39,936 bases of DNA from positions 1 through 39,936 of the forward strand of contig CAMWRX010000019.1 in the NCBI GenBank assembly GCA_947176765.1. The letters are read 5' to 3'. Position numbers and translations under genes: made by a program. Position 1 is the stretch's first letter; every line of letters starts with the position of its first letter. The notes under the pieces are model-generated. The model had not been told where the DNA came from, made no database searches, and saw nothing but the letters and a program-made list of their open reading frames with translations. Below are positions 1-8,386 of this stretch, one piece after another. This DNA comes from an uncultured bacterium (GTDB taxonomy: Bacteria > Bacillota > Clostridia > Oscillospirales > Oscillospiraceae).

Positions 1-1
1 C

Positions 2-154
2 CCGCTGGGGGGCATGGAGTGGCTGGAAAGCCTGGGCGAGCCCACCCCCGCCCAGATCACCGCCCTCCCCGTCATCGCGGCCATTGCGGGCGTCGTGCTG
101 CTGGCGGTGTCCTTCCTGCTGTCCCGGCATTTTTACGGAGCAAAAGACGTTTGA
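2..154 (+). CDS. C-terminal end of a membrane protein (partial)
   Basis: An open frame enters from the left edge and stops at 152-154. The visible 50 residues are an amphipathic stretch, then a hydrophobic helix of about 20 residues (VIAAIAGVVLLAVSFLL), then a short basic tail ending GAKDV. This is the usual end of an integral membrane protein such as an ABC-transporter permease, but the family cannot be told from this piece. No start is in the window. A strong promoter for the next gene begins about 100 bases downstream, so it is probably a separate transcription unit. Confidence 0.6.
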   Translation, partial: PLGGMEWLESLGEPTPAQITALPVIAAIAGVVLLAVSFLLSRHFYGAKDV

Positions 155-256
155 GCGGGAGAAAGCACTCCCGCTGACGCGGCGGTCATCCGCAGTCAGG
201 CAATCCAAATCCGAAAATGTTTATGGATACAGTTCCTCAAAAAATGTAAAATGTGC

Positions 257-285
257 TTGACATCATATGGCAAGGATGTTATACT
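257..285 (+). promoter_or_regulatory. Strong sigma-A promoter of the TraB-family gene
   Basis: TTGACA (257-262), a 17-bp spacer and TATACT (280-285), with an extended TG motif at 277-278. The -35 is a perfect match and the -10 has five of six bases. The start codon at 377 leaves a 5' leader of about 85 nt. Confidence 0.8.
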
Positions 286-291
286 GCAACA

Positions 292-307
292 GTAAAGCAA
301 ACTTTAC
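292..307. promoter_or_regulatory. Operator-like dyad over the transcription start
   Basis: GTAAAG, CAAA, CTTTAC form a perfect 6-4-6 inverted repeat directly after the -10 box, where transcription should begin. This is a classic repressor position. The regulator is not identifiable and no regulator gene is adjacent. Confidence 0.5.
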
Positions 308-376
308 ACCCTTTGTATCCAAGCAAGGAACGGATCATATGGAAGACATTTTCGTATTTGAAGGAGGCAAATCACC

Positions 377-1765
377 ATGAAAGCAAGAAAAATCCTGTCC
401 GCACTCCTGGCGCTGGCCCTGACCCTGTGTCTGAGCACACCTGCCCTGGCGGCGGAAGCACCGGCTCAGCAGCCCTCGCCCTGGAGCTATGAGTATATGG
501 CCGACGGCTATGCCCTGGGGCTGGTGGACGACGATATGGGGCAATACATCCTCAGTCCTGTCACCCAAGAGCGGCTGGATACTATGACCGCCGCTGCCGC
601 GGCCAAACTGGCACTTCTGGATCTGCCCCGGCGCACAGCCACGGATGAGCCCCTGGTGGTGGATCTGACCCGGGGCGGGGTGATGAACGCCCTCTACCAG
701 ATCTGTGCCGACTACGAGCTGGACGGCATTGAGGACGGGCCCATCCCCTTTCTCACTCGCCTGGGGGTAGTACGCGGCGTCAACAAGGCGGGCGACCTGG
801 ATCTGGAGCGCGCCTGCACCTGCCAGGAAGCCATGGTTATGACCCTGCGCTTGGTTCTGGCGGTCTATGACCAGGCGGATGCCGGGTCCCATGGCCTGCT
901 GTGGAAGGCTACCAATGGGGGCAACACCCTCTATCTGCTGGGCACCGCTCATATGGATCGCGGCAACATCTATCCCTTCCACCGTTCCCTCCGCGCCGCC
1001 CTGGCCTCCGCTCAGGAGGTTATCTTCGAGCTGGACTTCAATGACCAGGAGGGGATCGCTCAGCTTACCGCTATGCAGTCCTACACCGACGGCACGACCC
1101 TGAAGGATCATATCAGCGCCGAACTCTACGACCAGACTGTGGAACTCGTTTCCTCCCTCACCGGACTGCCCGAGGAGACCATCGCCTCCCTCAAGCCCTG
1201 GGCCCTGGCCGCCAGCCTCTCGAGCTTGCTGACTCAGGATGAGAGCACCGGCGACGCGCCCCTGGCCATTGACCTCTACCTGAACACCGCCGCGGTCTAT
1301 CAGGGAAAGGCCATCGGCGCGGTGGAGACCTATGCCTTCCAAGGCGGTATCTTTGATACCCTGTCCCCGGAGTATCAGGAGGCATATCTGGCATCCAGCG
1401 TTGCCCTGTGCCTTGCTGCCAGCGGCGGGACCCCGGATCTCACTGAGGAGGAGCAGCAGGCAGTCCAGGAGGCGCTGGAACTCCAGAATCAAATGCTGGA
1501 CGCCATGATTGACGCGTGGAAGGCAGGGGATGCCGAAGCCTTTGGGCTGGTCTATGACAAGGCCGCCATAGTGAACAGTGACGACGAATTGAATTCCCGC
1601 CTGTTTACCGACCGGGATCCCAATATGATTAAGTATGCGGCCCAGCTTCTGGAGCGGGAGGGGGAGAACATCTTCTTCCTGGCCGTGGGTGCGGGTCATA
1701 TGGTAGACCCGGGCGGCATTGTCAGCGGACTGCGGGCGCTGGGCTATACCGTGGAACCGGCATAA
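377..1765 (+). CDS. Secreted TraB/GumN-family protein with SLH-like N-terminal region
   Basis: The protein has 462 residues. Residues 1-26 are a typical signal peptide (basic MKARK, hydrophobic core, cut after PALAA). Residues about 35-170 contain degenerate S-layer-homology-like segments (LGVVRGVNKAGDLDLERA, then a hydrophobic helix). From about 178 the TraB/GumN (PF01963) domain begins: LLGTAHM at 187-193 matches the conserved GxxH motif near the start, and AVGAGHMVDPGGIVSGL near 436-452 matches the second conserved histidine motif at the end. Family members are proposed metal-dependent hydrolases, best studied for degrading peptide pheromones; the substrate here is unknown. The start is set by GGAGG at 362-366. 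It is monocistronic, with its own promoter and a terminator at 1891. Confidence 0.85.
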   Translation: MKARKILSALLALALTLCLSTPALAAEAPAQQPSPWSYEYMADGYALGLVDDDMGQYILSPVTQERLDTMTAAAAAKLALLDLPRRTATDEPLVVDLTRGGVMNALYQICADYELDGIEDGPIPFLTRLGVVRGVNKAGDLDLERACTCQEAMVMTLRLVLAVYDQADAGSHGLLWKATNGGNTLYLLGTAHMDRGNIYPFHRSLRAALASAQEVIFELDFNDQEGIAQLTAMQSYTDGTTLKDHISAELYDQTVELVSSLTGLPEETIASLKPWALAASLSSLLTQDESTGDAPLAIDLYLNTAAVYQGKAIGAVETYAFQGGIFDTLSPEYQEAYLASSVALCLAASGGTPDLTEEEQQAVQEALELQNQMLDAMIDAWKAGDAEAFGLVYDKAAIVNSDDELNSRLFTDRDPNMIKYAAQLLEREGENIFFLAVGAGHMVDPGGIVSGLRALGYTVEPA

Positions 1766-1890
1766 AAGCATTATAAAGTTCGGATCATATGGGTTTGGCG
1801 CAGCCTGATGAACATGCGCTGTGACATCAAGCGCTGATCCAGTTTTCCGCATGAAAAAAAGAACACGTATTTATCGCTGTTTAGTCGGAA

Positions 1891-1925
1891 CGGGGCTGCT
1901 CTTTGGAGCAGCCCCGTTCATTGTT
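1891..1925 (+). terminator. Intrinsic terminator after the TraB-family gene
   Basis: Perfect 11-bp stem CGGGGCTGCTC (1891-1901) and GAGCAGCCCCG (1906-1916), four-base loop TTTG, followed by the T-rich TTCATTGTTTCC. The T run is weak, but the position fits the end of the upstream gene. Confidence 0.7.
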
Positions 1926-2022
1926 TCCATCCGCTCGTTTCAGCGTATGGGTCTGTGCCGAAAAACCATCCGCCCCATCCTCCATATTGGAGGCGGGACA
2001 GGGCAAAACGAACTTCCCTCAG

Positions 2023-2517
2023 TTACAGGGTAATTTGGATCTTCTCCTCGTCCGCAAACAGGATCTTACAGGTGTCGTTGAGATAGGTCCGCTCGGGCAG
2101 GCAGATGAGCACCGTGCCGTCGTGATGGACGGGGAAAGGGGCCCCGTGCCACGCCCCCGCCCGGAACACCACCATGGTGCCCGCTGGGACGATGAACGCC
2201 TCCTGCTTGTCGAACTCCACCTCGCCGCCGTTGGCGGGGGCGGCGGCCATAACCATGTCGTCATCCAGAGGCATCATCACCTCCATGGCGTAGCTGTGGT
2301 ATTCCGCGTCGGCGATGACCATATCCCGCTTGCCCACTTTCAGGCTTCCGAACGCGGTGATGGCGGGGCTGGCGTTGGGCACCAGCACCATGTCCCGGTG
2401 GAACACGCTGGGGTACTCCCCCATGCCGTAGGCATCGCCGGGCTCCGTAATGTTGGCGATCCAGCCGTAAGGGGCAAAATTTTCCGCCGTAATGGGGACA
2501 GCTTTTATCGTTTTCAT
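2023..2517 (-). CDS. Ureidoglycolate lyase (AllA)-like cupin protein
   Basis: The protein has 164 residues. The N-terminus (MKTIKAVPITAENFAPYGWI) and overall length match the AllA/ureidoglycolate lyase fold, a double-stranded beta-helix enzyme of allantoin breakdown. Later blocks EAFIVPAGTMVVFRAGAWHG and PFPVHHDGTVLICLPERT are the expected cupin strands. No other purine-degradation gene is nearby. Instead it is the last gene of the lsrR-lsrK-cupin unit, 12 bases after the cupin gene, with GAGGAGAG placed to serve its ATG. A role in processing phospho-AI-2 or a related phosphosugar is therefore inferred from context only. True ureidoglycolate activity remains possible. Confidence 0.75.
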   Translation of the reverse strand: MKTIKAVPITAENFAPYGWIANITEPGDAYGMGEYPSVFHRDMVLVPNASPAITAFGSLKVGKRDMVIADAEYHSYAMEVMMPLDDDMVMAAAPANGGEVEFDKQEAFIVPAGTMVVFRAGAWHGAPFPVHHDGTVLICLPERTYLNDTCKILFADEEKIQITL

Positions 2518-2529
2518 CCCGCGCTCTCC

Positions 2530-2880
2530 TCAATATACCGGGTTATCCACGTTGACCTTGTCCACTTCCTGATAGGGGGCAAGGGTGGAGATCATCTTCA
2601 TCGGCTCATCATAGGAATTCTTTACATAGTGGACCTCGCCGGGTTCAATGTGGATGAGGTCGCCCACGCCCAGCACGTGCTTCACCCCGTCCACCACGAT
2701 GTCCACCTTGCCCTCCAGGATGAAGAAGTCCTCCTCCATCACGTTGTGGTAGTGGGCCTGGAAGTCCTCTCCGGGGCGGAACCGCACCACGGCAAAGTTC
2801 ATCCGGGGGCCCTTCATGAGATATTTCGGGCCGCTCTCCCCAAAGCGGTATTCCCGCTCATTCTCGTTGATGATAAACAT
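2530..2880 (-). CDS. Small single-domain cupin
   Basis: The protein has 116 residues and one cupin_2 domain. Motif 1 is complete: G, five residues, HYH, then E and G in the block starting GEDFQAHYHNVMEEDFFILE. Motif 2 is also complete (GDLIHIEPGEVHYVKN). The two motif-1 histidines, the glutamate and the motif-2 histidine would bind a divalent metal. Single-domain cupins include sugar and keto-sugar isomerases and dioxygenases; the reaction here is unknown. It lies between lsrK and the AllA-like gene on the same strand, behind the ribosome binding site GGAGGAG. With no lsrG in the window, an isomerase role on phospho-AI-2 is a reasonable but unproven idea. Confidence 0.85.
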   Translation of the reverse strand: MFIINENEREYRFGESGPKYLMKGPRMNFAVVRFRPGEDFQAHYHNVMEEDFFILEGKVDIVVDGVKHVLGVGDLIHIEPGEVHYVKNSYDEPMKMISTLAPYQEVDKVNVDNPVY

Positions 2881-2916
2881 ACTCTTCTCCTCCTATCCAA
2901 AATTGGCCCGACGGGA

Positions 2917-4479
2917 TCACAGACCGGGGGCAATCCACATATTCCGGGTCAGCCCTTGACCGCACAGCGCCAGCTGGGCGGGGTAGATCTGCTTCCAGCT
3001 CGCGTACAGCTCGTCGTACACCGCCTTGACAGAGGCATCAGGCTGGTACACCCGGTCCCACTTCACCGTGCACTCCACCGCCTCCTCCAGGCTGGCGTAC
3101 AGCCCCACGCCCACGCCCGCCAGGATGGCCGCGCCCAGGGCGGTGGCCTCTTTCACCACGGGCACCTTCACCGGCTTGCCGGTGACATCCGCCACAATCT
3201 GGCTCCACAGCGGGCTTTTGGCCGCGCCGCCGGCGAAGATCAGCTCCTCCGGCTCGTGGCCGGTGGCCTCCTTCACCAGCTCGATGTGGCTGCGCACCAG
3301 CAGGGCGGTGTTCTCCAGGATGGCCCGGTAGAAGGTGTATTTGTTGAACTTCTCCGGCTCCAGCAGGAAATTGGTGAAGGTGGGGCTGGCGTGCCGCCAG
3401 TCGATGAAGTTCATGGTGTCGCTGAAGCAGCACTGCATCCCGTAGGATCCGGCGGGGATGTCGCGGGCCTTCTCGTTCATCAGGTCGTAGGGGTCCCGGC
3501 CCGTACGCTTGGCCTCCTCCACCTCCGCCTGGCAGAAGCCATCCCGGAACCAGCGCATCACCAGCCCGGGCTTGAAGGCCAGAGCCTCGTACTGCCACAG
3601 GTTGGGCACCGCGGCGCAGTTCACCCGCACCCGGCAGCCCGGGTCGGTCTTGCCCGAGTCGGTGTTGAACTCGTACTGCCAGAAGCTGCCGCCGAACACG
3701 GCGGCCTGGTTGGCCTTATAAGCGCCCACACCCAGCGTGCCCAGCTGGCAGTCGCCGCCGCCCACCACCACGGGGGTGCCCTCCAGCAGCCCGGTGTCGG
3801 AGGCTCCCTTGGCGTTCACCTGGGCGAAATTAGCGCCGCACTCCACTACAGGGGGGAAGATGTCGGCGCGTAGGCCGCACTTTTCCGCAATCTCCGGCAG
3901 CCAGTCCCGGCTTTGCAGATCCATGATACCGGTGGTGCTGCCGTTGCTGGGCTCCACCGCCAGCTTGCCGGTGAGCTTGTAGATGAGCCAATCGTTGAAC
4001 ATCCCCACCGTGGCGGTCTTTTCATACACCTCGGGCAGATTGTCCCGTACCCAGAGGATCCGGGGCAGCGCCCCCAGGGCATAGGTCTGGCCCGACTTTA
4101 AGTAAACTTCCTTCTCCAGCGCGGGATCCAGCTCCTTGAGCTGGGCCACCTGGGCATCGCTGCGGGCGTCCACGTTGGCGCAGGCCCAGATCTCGTTCCC
4201 GTCCTTATCGTAGAGCAGGATGCCCTCCCGCATACAGGTGGTGGACACGGCGGCGATGTCGGCGGGGGCGATGCCCGTCTCCTCCAGCACGCCCCGGACA
4301 CAGCCCCGGGCCAGCTCCCAGTTGTGCACCCAGTCAAAGTCCATGCTGCCCGGCCAGCGCGGATCCTCCCGGTGGGACCACTCCTGCTGGACGCAGCCCA
4401 CCTGCTCGCCGTCCAGGGAAAAAACCACTGCCCGGACGCTGCCGGTGCCGGCGTCCACTGCCATCAGGTATTTCGCCAT
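2917..4479 (-). CDS. lsrK: Autoinducer-2 kinase LsrK (FGGY family)
   Basis: The protein has 520 residues; E. coli LsrK has about 530. It phosphorylates imported AI-2 (DPD) at C5, trapping it inside and producing the LsrR inducer. The FGGY-kinase N-lobe begins YLMAVDAGTGSVRAVVF (phosphate-binding DxGT). Blocks recalled as shared with E. coli LsrK include MREG, IWACANVDAR, GTPVVVGGGDCQLG, MRWFRD, the ATP-site region FAGGAAKSPLWSQI, VPVVKEATALG and the extreme end WIAPGL. These identify it as LsrK rather than a generic xylulokinase. The start is fixed by AGGAGG eight bases upstream. It follows lsrR with a 55-bp gap and is read with it. Confidence 0.93.
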   Translation of the reverse strand: MAKYLMAVDAGTGSVRAVVFSLDGEQVGCVQQEWSHREDPRWPGSMDFDWVHNWELARGCVRGVLEETGIAPADIAAVSTTCMREGILLYDKDGNEIWACANVDARSDAQVAQLKELDPALEKEVYLKSGQTYALGALPRILWVRDNLPEVYEKTATVGMFNDWLIYKLTGKLAVEPSNGSTTGIMDLQSRDWLPEIAEKCGLRADIFPPVVECGANFAQVNAKGASDTGLLEGTPVVVGGGDCQLGTLGVGAYKANQAAVFGGSFWQYEFNTDSGKTDPGCRVRVNCAAVPNLWQYEALAFKPGLVMRWFRDGFCQAEVEEAKRTGRDPYDLMNEKARDIPAGSYGMQCCFSDTMNFIDWRHASPTFTNFLLEPEKFNKYTFYRAILENTALLVRSHIELVKEATGHEPEELIFAGGAAKSPLWSQIVADVTGKPVKVPVVKEATALGAAILAGVGVGLYASLEEAVECTVKWDRVYQPDASVKAVYDELYASWKQIYPAQLALCGQGLTRNMWIAPGL

Positions 4480-4534
4480 GGGGATACCTCCTAATTTCGA
4501 TTTATGATAGATTTTGTTTTTCTACACAACAAGG

Positions 4535-5485
4535 TTACGAATTGGGGGCCTCCAGCAGCAGCTGGGCGGTGTCCTCGTCAGTAATCAGCACATCCAGATA
4601 GCCCCCCCGGAGGACAGCCAGGATGGCCTCTGCCTTGTCCGGGCCCCCCGCCGCGCCGATGACGTTGTCCAACGTTTTGAGCTGGCTCATCGGGGTGCTC
4701 ATGAGCCGCCCTTCCAGGTCGTGGGAGACGATCTCCCCGTTTCTGTCCAAAAAATGGCTGAGCACGTCCCCCACCGCCCCCTGCATTTTCAGGAAGGTGA
4801 AATCGTTGTGGTTGAGGATGCCGTTTTTCACGATGGTGGCCCGGTCATTCAGGCACCCGATGCCCACCACGCTCATGCTGGACAGGGGGATCATGCGGAA
4901 AATCTCCTCCACGTCCGGCTCCCGCCGCAGGGAGTCCCGCAGCGACCCACTGGACAGCAGCAGAGGGGAGGGGATGAGGTACAGCCGGGCGTTGAACACG
5001 TTGGAGTTGGTGTTGGGCAGGTAATAGTTGACGCCGCCCGCCAGGCTGACCACATTCAAAGGGATCTGGGCCGCTGTGGCCAGGTGGTTGAGGATACGGC
5101 TGGTGGTGTCGCCGTAGCCCATGTTGATAAACGCGTCGTCCGCCGCGCGGCGCAGGATATACATGGCGGCGGCCTGGGCGATGCTCTCGTTGGGGTTGGC
5201 CAGGGTGCCCGCGCTGGGGACGATGAACGCGTCCCGCAGGCTGAAACGGGAGAGCAGCTCCCGTTCCATCTCCATCCGGCGGCCGCTGTCCTGCTGGACG
5301 TTGAACTGGATGACCCCCGACTGGCGGGCCCGCTCCAACAGGGCAATGACTTTTGAGCGGCTCACCCCCAAAAGATGGGAAATATTCTGCTGGGTGTAGT
5401 TTTCTATGTAATAGTACCACACCGCTTTAATCATCAGGCGGTGCTCATAATCGGCCCGATTGAGCCTGTCTATCCTCTCGTCCAT
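4535..5485 (-). CDS. lsrR: LsrR-type transcriptional regulator (SorC/DeoR family)
   Basis: The protein has 316 residues from the ATG at 5485, preceded by TTGGAGCGG; E. coli LsrR has 317. An upstream in-frame extension would lie inside its own promoter and is rejected. Residues about 10-60 form an HTH (YTQQNISHLLGVSRSKVIAL) and the rest a SorC sugar-binding domain (GYGDTTSRIL, GCLNDRATIV, GAAGGPDKAEAILAVLRGG). LsrR binds the lsr promoters and is released by phospho-AI-2. Its gene is divergent from lsrA across 352 bp and heads the unit containing lsrK, the arrangement seen in enteric bacteria. Confidence 0.88.
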   Translation of the reverse strand: MDERIDRLNRADYEHRLMIKAVWYYYIENYTQQNISHLLGVSRSKVIALLERARQSGVIQFNVQQDSGRRMEMERELLSRFSLRDAFIVPSAGTLANPNESIAQAAAMYILRRAADDAFINMGYGDTTSRILNHLATAAQIPLNVVSLAGGVNYYLPNTNSNVFNARLYLIPSPLLLSSGSLRDSLRREPDVEEIFRMIPLSSMSVVGIGCLNDRATIVKNGILNHNDFTFLKMQGAVGDVLSHFLDRNGEIVSHDLEGRLMSTPMSQLKTLDNVIGAAGGPDKAEAILAVLRGGYLDVLITDEDTAQLLLEAPNS

Positions 5486-5542
5486 TCCATCCGCTCCAAA
5501 ATCGACAAAAGTTTTAATCGCCAGCAAATGTCTTATGCCAAT

Positions 5543-5572
5543 AGTATAGCACCCTGGCGCGGCCACTGTCAA
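5543..5572 (-). promoter_or_regulatory. Promoter of the lsrR-lsrK unit
   Basis: Read on the minus strand: TTGACA (5572-5567), 18-bp spacer, TATACT (5548-5543), with TGC just before the -10 (extended -10). It gives a leader of about 50 nt before the lsrR ATG. Confidence 0.8.
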
Positions 5573-5685
5573 ATGAAAGCGAAAGAATTCCTTCATTTTC
5601 CTTAAAATCGTTGAAAACGACAAAATTTCAAAATTTTTGTTGTGCACTTACTACAAAAATCCGGGAATCATCATGGGGAAAAAGG

Positions 5686-5714
5686 AATTTTTCACCGAAA
5701 ACACCTGAAAAATT
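5686..5714. promoter_or_regulatory. Inverted repeat upstream of the lsrA promoter, possible LsrR operator
   Basis: AATTTTTCA (5686-5694) and TGAAAAATT (5706-5714) are a perfect 9-11-9 dyad about 25 bp upstream of the lsrA -35. It lies between the divergent lsr promoters, where an LsrR tetramer could bind. Binding is inferred. Confidence 0.45.
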
Positions 5715-5738
5715 TATGAAGGAAAAGCGTCCCCACTG

Positions 5739-5767
5739 TTGACAAACGCGGGAAAAAACCTTATGAT
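5739..5767 (+). promoter_or_regulatory. Promoter of the lsrACDB(F) operon
   Basis: TTGACA (5739-5744), exactly 17 bp, then TATGAT (5762-5767). Transcription would start near 5774, leaving a leader of about 64 nt to the lsrA ATG at 5838. Confidence 0.8.
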
Positions 5768-5802
5768 AAAGCATACAGCAAAAGACGATTTGTCGAGACA
5801 TT

Positions 5803-5818
5803 TGTGCGGCGCAGCACA
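5803..5818. promoter_or_regulatory. Dyad in the lsrA leader, possible second operator
   Basis: TGTGCggcgcaGCACA is a perfect 5-6-5 inverted repeat between the predicted transcription start and the lsrA ribosome binding site. It could be an LsrR site or only a small RNA hairpin. Confidence 0.3.
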
Positions 5819-5837
5819 GGAATGGAGGAGTATCGGA

Positions 5838-7370
5838 ATGGAAGCCAGGGAAAACGCGGGGAAAACTGCTCCCCTGCTGTCTGTGCGGGGCATCTATAAA
5901 TCCTTCGGCCTGAACGCCGTGCTCAAGGGCATCAATCTGGACGTCATGCCCGGGGAAGTGCTGGCCCTCATCGGCGGCAACGGCGCGGGCAAGTCCACCC
6001 TGATGAAGATCATTATGGGCATCTACAGCCACGACCAGGGAGAGATGTCCATGAACGGTCAGGCGGTGGCGCTGAACCGCCCCTCCGACGCTTTGGCCCA
6101 GGGGATTTATATGGTGCCCCAGGAGCCGCTGCTTTTCCCGAACATGACGGTGGAAGAGAACGTGACCATCGGCTTTGACAAGGGCAAGGCGGAGCTGCAT
6201 AAAGAGCTGGTGGACACCATGGCGGACATCGGCTGGAACCTGGACCTGGGCCGCAAGGCCAGCAGCCTCTCCATCGCCGAGCAGCAGCTTGTGGAGATCC
6301 TGCGGGGCATCCTGCGCCACGCCCGGCTGCTCATCCTGGACGAACCCACCTCCGCCCTCACCTTCGACGAGGTGAAGAGCCTGTTCAACGTGGTGCGGGA
6401 CTTGAGAGAAAAGGGCATCGGCATCATTTACATCACCCACCGTCTGGCGGAGGTGTTCGACATCGCCACCCATGTGGCCATCATGCGGGACGGCACCATC
6501 ACCGTCCAGGGCCCGGTGGAAAACTTTACCCGCGAAGATCTGGTGAAAGGTTTGCTGCCCCCCGACGCGGAGGTCAACACCCAGAACCGGGCGGCGGCCC
6601 CCTCCAAGGTGGATTACAGCGCCAGGCCCGTGCTGGAACTGGAAGATTTCAGCGGCTACGGCTTCTCCAACGTGAGCCTGAAGGTCTGGCCCGGCGAGAT
6701 CCTGGGTGTGGCCGGCGTGGTCGGCGCGGGGCGCACCGAGATGGCCACCACCATCTTTGGAATGGATAAGGTGCTGGGGGGCCGGGTGATCCTCAACGGG
6801 AACGACATCACCGGCAAAAAGACCCGGCAGGTCATCGCGGCGGGGCTGAACTACGTGCCGGAGGATCGCCACCTCAACGGCCTGTTCAAGATCTGTGACG
6901 TGTCCGCCAACACCACCAGCGCCAGCCTCTTTGGCGGCGCCCTGGGCAAGGTGTTCCTGAACCGCAGGGCGGAGTACGGCATCACCGACAAATACGTCAA
7001 GAACTTCCGCACCAAGATCACCGGCCACGACCAGCTGACGGGCAGCCTGTCCGGCGGCAACCAGCAGAAGATCGTCATCGGCCGCTCCCTGGCCACCGAC
7101 CCGGGCATCGTCATCCTGGACGAACCCACCCGGGGCATCGACGCGGCAGCCCGCGGCGACGTGTACCACATCATCCACCAGCTGCGGGAGCAGGGGCTGT
7201 CCATCCTGCTCATCTCCAGCGATATGGAGGAGCTGGAGGAACTGGCCGACCGGGTGGTGACCATGTATCAGGGCCGGATCAACGCCGAGTTCCAAAAGGC
7301 GGACATCAACCAGGACAATCTCACGGCCGCCGCCTTTGGCATCGTGGAACAGGAGGCGAAAGAGGCATGA
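5838..7370 (+). CDS. lsrA: AI-2 import ATP-binding protein LsrA
   Basis: The ATG at 5838 is preceded by GGAGG (5824-5828), giving 510 residues; E. coli LsrA has 511. Two fused ABC domains are present, as in RbsA/MglA-type sugar importers. Domain 1 has Walker A GGNGAGKST, signature SLSIAEQQ, Walker B LLILDEPTSAL and the switch histidine in YITHRL. Domain 2 has the degenerate P-loop GVVGAGRTEM, signature LSGGNQQK and Walker B VILDEPTRGID. Degenerate second P-loops are normal in this family. It powers import of AI-2 through LsrC and LsrD. The stop overlaps the lsrC start (ATGA), so the genes are translationally coupled. Confidence 0.9.
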   Translation: MEARENAGKTAPLLSVRGIYKSFGLNAVLKGINLDVMPGEVLALIGGNGAGKSTLMKIIMGIYSHDQGEMSMNGQAVALNRPSDALAQGIYMVPQEPLLFPNMTVEENVTIGFDKGKAELHKELVDTMADIGWNLDLGRKASSLSIAEQQLVEILRGILRHARLLILDEPTSALTFDEVKSLFNVVRDLREKGIGIIYITHRLAEVFDIATHVAIMRDGTITVQGPVENFTREDLVKGLLPPDAEVNTQNRAAAPSKVDYSARPVLELEDFSGYGFSNVSLKVWPGEILGVAGVVGAGRTEMATTIFGMDKVLGGRVILNGNDITGKKTRQVIAAGLNYVPEDRHLNGLFKICDVSANTTSASLFGGALGKVFLNRRAEYGITDKYVKNFRTKITGHDQLTGSLSGGNQQKIVIGRSLATDPGIVILDEPTRGIDAAARGDVYHIIHQLREQGLSILLISSDMEELEELADRVVTMYQGRINAEFQKADINQDNLTAAAFGIVEQEAKEA

Positions 7371-8386
7371 ACGCGGTAAAAAAGATTGTGAAGGCCAGGG
7401 AGTTTACCAGCTTCCTGTTCCTGGCCGGGCTGTTCCTCGTCGTGGGGATCATCAATCCGGCCTTCCTGTCCGTGGACAACATCAGCGCCTGCTTCAACAG
7501 TTCTATGGTGTACACCCTCATCGCCGTGGGCATGGCCTTCGCCATCTTCATCGGTGAGATCGACGTGTCGGTGGGCTCCACCATGGGCCTGTCCGCCGCC
7601 GTGGCGGGCACCATGATCCAGAACGGCTCCAACTGGTTCCTGGCCTTTGCCGTAGGCATCCTCATCGGCGTGGTGGTGGGGCTGGTCAACGGCTGGGGCG
7701 TGGCCGTCATGAAGATCCCCTCCCTCATCTTCACCCTGGGCACCAACGGCATCCTCCGGGGGATGATGTACTTACAGGTGGGCGTGGAGCAGGTCAACAG
7801 CCTGCCCAAAGAATTCAAGGATATGTCCTCCAAAACCCTGGTGGGCCGCTTCACCGTCTACTACTGCTGCGCGGTGCTGCTGACCATCGGCATCCATTTC
7901 CTGCTCACCCGCACCAAGCGGGGGCGCTACTTCATCGCCGTGGGCGACAACGCCGGCGGCGCGGAGCTGGTGGGCATACCCGCCACCCGCACCAAGGTGA
8001 CGGCCTACCTGATCTGCGGCGTGCTCAGCGCCGCGGCGGGCATCATCTTTGCCAGCCGCATCGGCATTGTCACCTCCCTCAGCGGCAACGGCTACGAGAT
8101 GAAGGCCGTGGCGGCCTGCGTGCTGGGCGGCATCAGCCTGTCCGGCGGCGTGGGCTCGGTGATTGGCGCGGGCATCGGCGCGGTCATCATGGCCTCTATT
8201 AGCTACCTGCTGGTGTTCATGGAGGCCCCCTCCAACTACGACAACGCCATCACCGGCGTGATCCTCATCACCATCGTGGTGGTGGACGCGCTGATGCAGC
8301 ATAGGGCCGCGGTGAACAACCGCCACGCCCGTCTGGCCGCCCGCACTTCGGCGGTCCCCGGTGGAAAGGAGGGGCTGGAGCAATGA
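7367..8386 (+). CDS. lsrC: AI-2 import permease LsrC
   Basis: A polytopic membrane protein of 339 residues from the RbsC/branched-chain permease family (BPD_transp_2). It contains the family blocks FIGEIDVSVGSTMGL near the start and ACVLGGISLSGGVGSVIGAG near the end. It starts at ATG 7367 inside the lsrA stop, with AGGAGG eleven bases upstream. It forms the channel with LsrD. The assignment as C rather than D rests on gene order; the two permeases resemble each other. Confidence 0.85.
   Translation: MNAVKKIVKAREFTSFLFLAGLFLVVGIINPAFLSVDNISACFNSSMVYTLIAVGMAFAIFIGEIDVSVGSTMGLSAAVAGTMIQNGSNWFLAFAVGILIGVVVGLVNGWGVAVMKIPSLIFTLGTNGILRGMMYLQVGVEQVNSLPKEFKDMSSKTLVGRFTVYYCCAVLLTIGIHFLLTRTKRGRYFIAVGDNAGGAELVGIPATRTKVTAYLICGVLSAAAGIIFASRIGIVTSLSGNGYEMKAVAACVLGGISLSGGVGSVIGAGIGAVIMASISYLLVFMEAPSNYDNAITGVILITIVVVDALMQHRAAVNNRHARLAARTSAVPGGKEGLEQ

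Noticed and set aside
1979-1993. CCTCCA-TAT-TGGAGG dyad as terminator of the AllA-like gene
   Set aside because: The stem is only 6 bp with a 3-base loop and the T run on the minus strand is some way off; not convincing alone.
2023-2880. Assignment of the two cupins to allantoin catabolism
   Set aside because: No allantoinase, allantoate amidohydrolase or other purine gene is nearby; the operon context is lsr.
1903-3873. A 656-codon open frame on the plus strand
   Set aside because: It is antisense to the clear cupin, AllA-like and lsrK genes; its His/Gly/Val-rich translation is typical of a shadow frame in GC-rich DNA.
5628-7295. A 555-codon minus-strand frame opposite lsrA
   Set aside because: Shadow of the ABC ATPase; it also covers the lsrR/lsrA promoter region.
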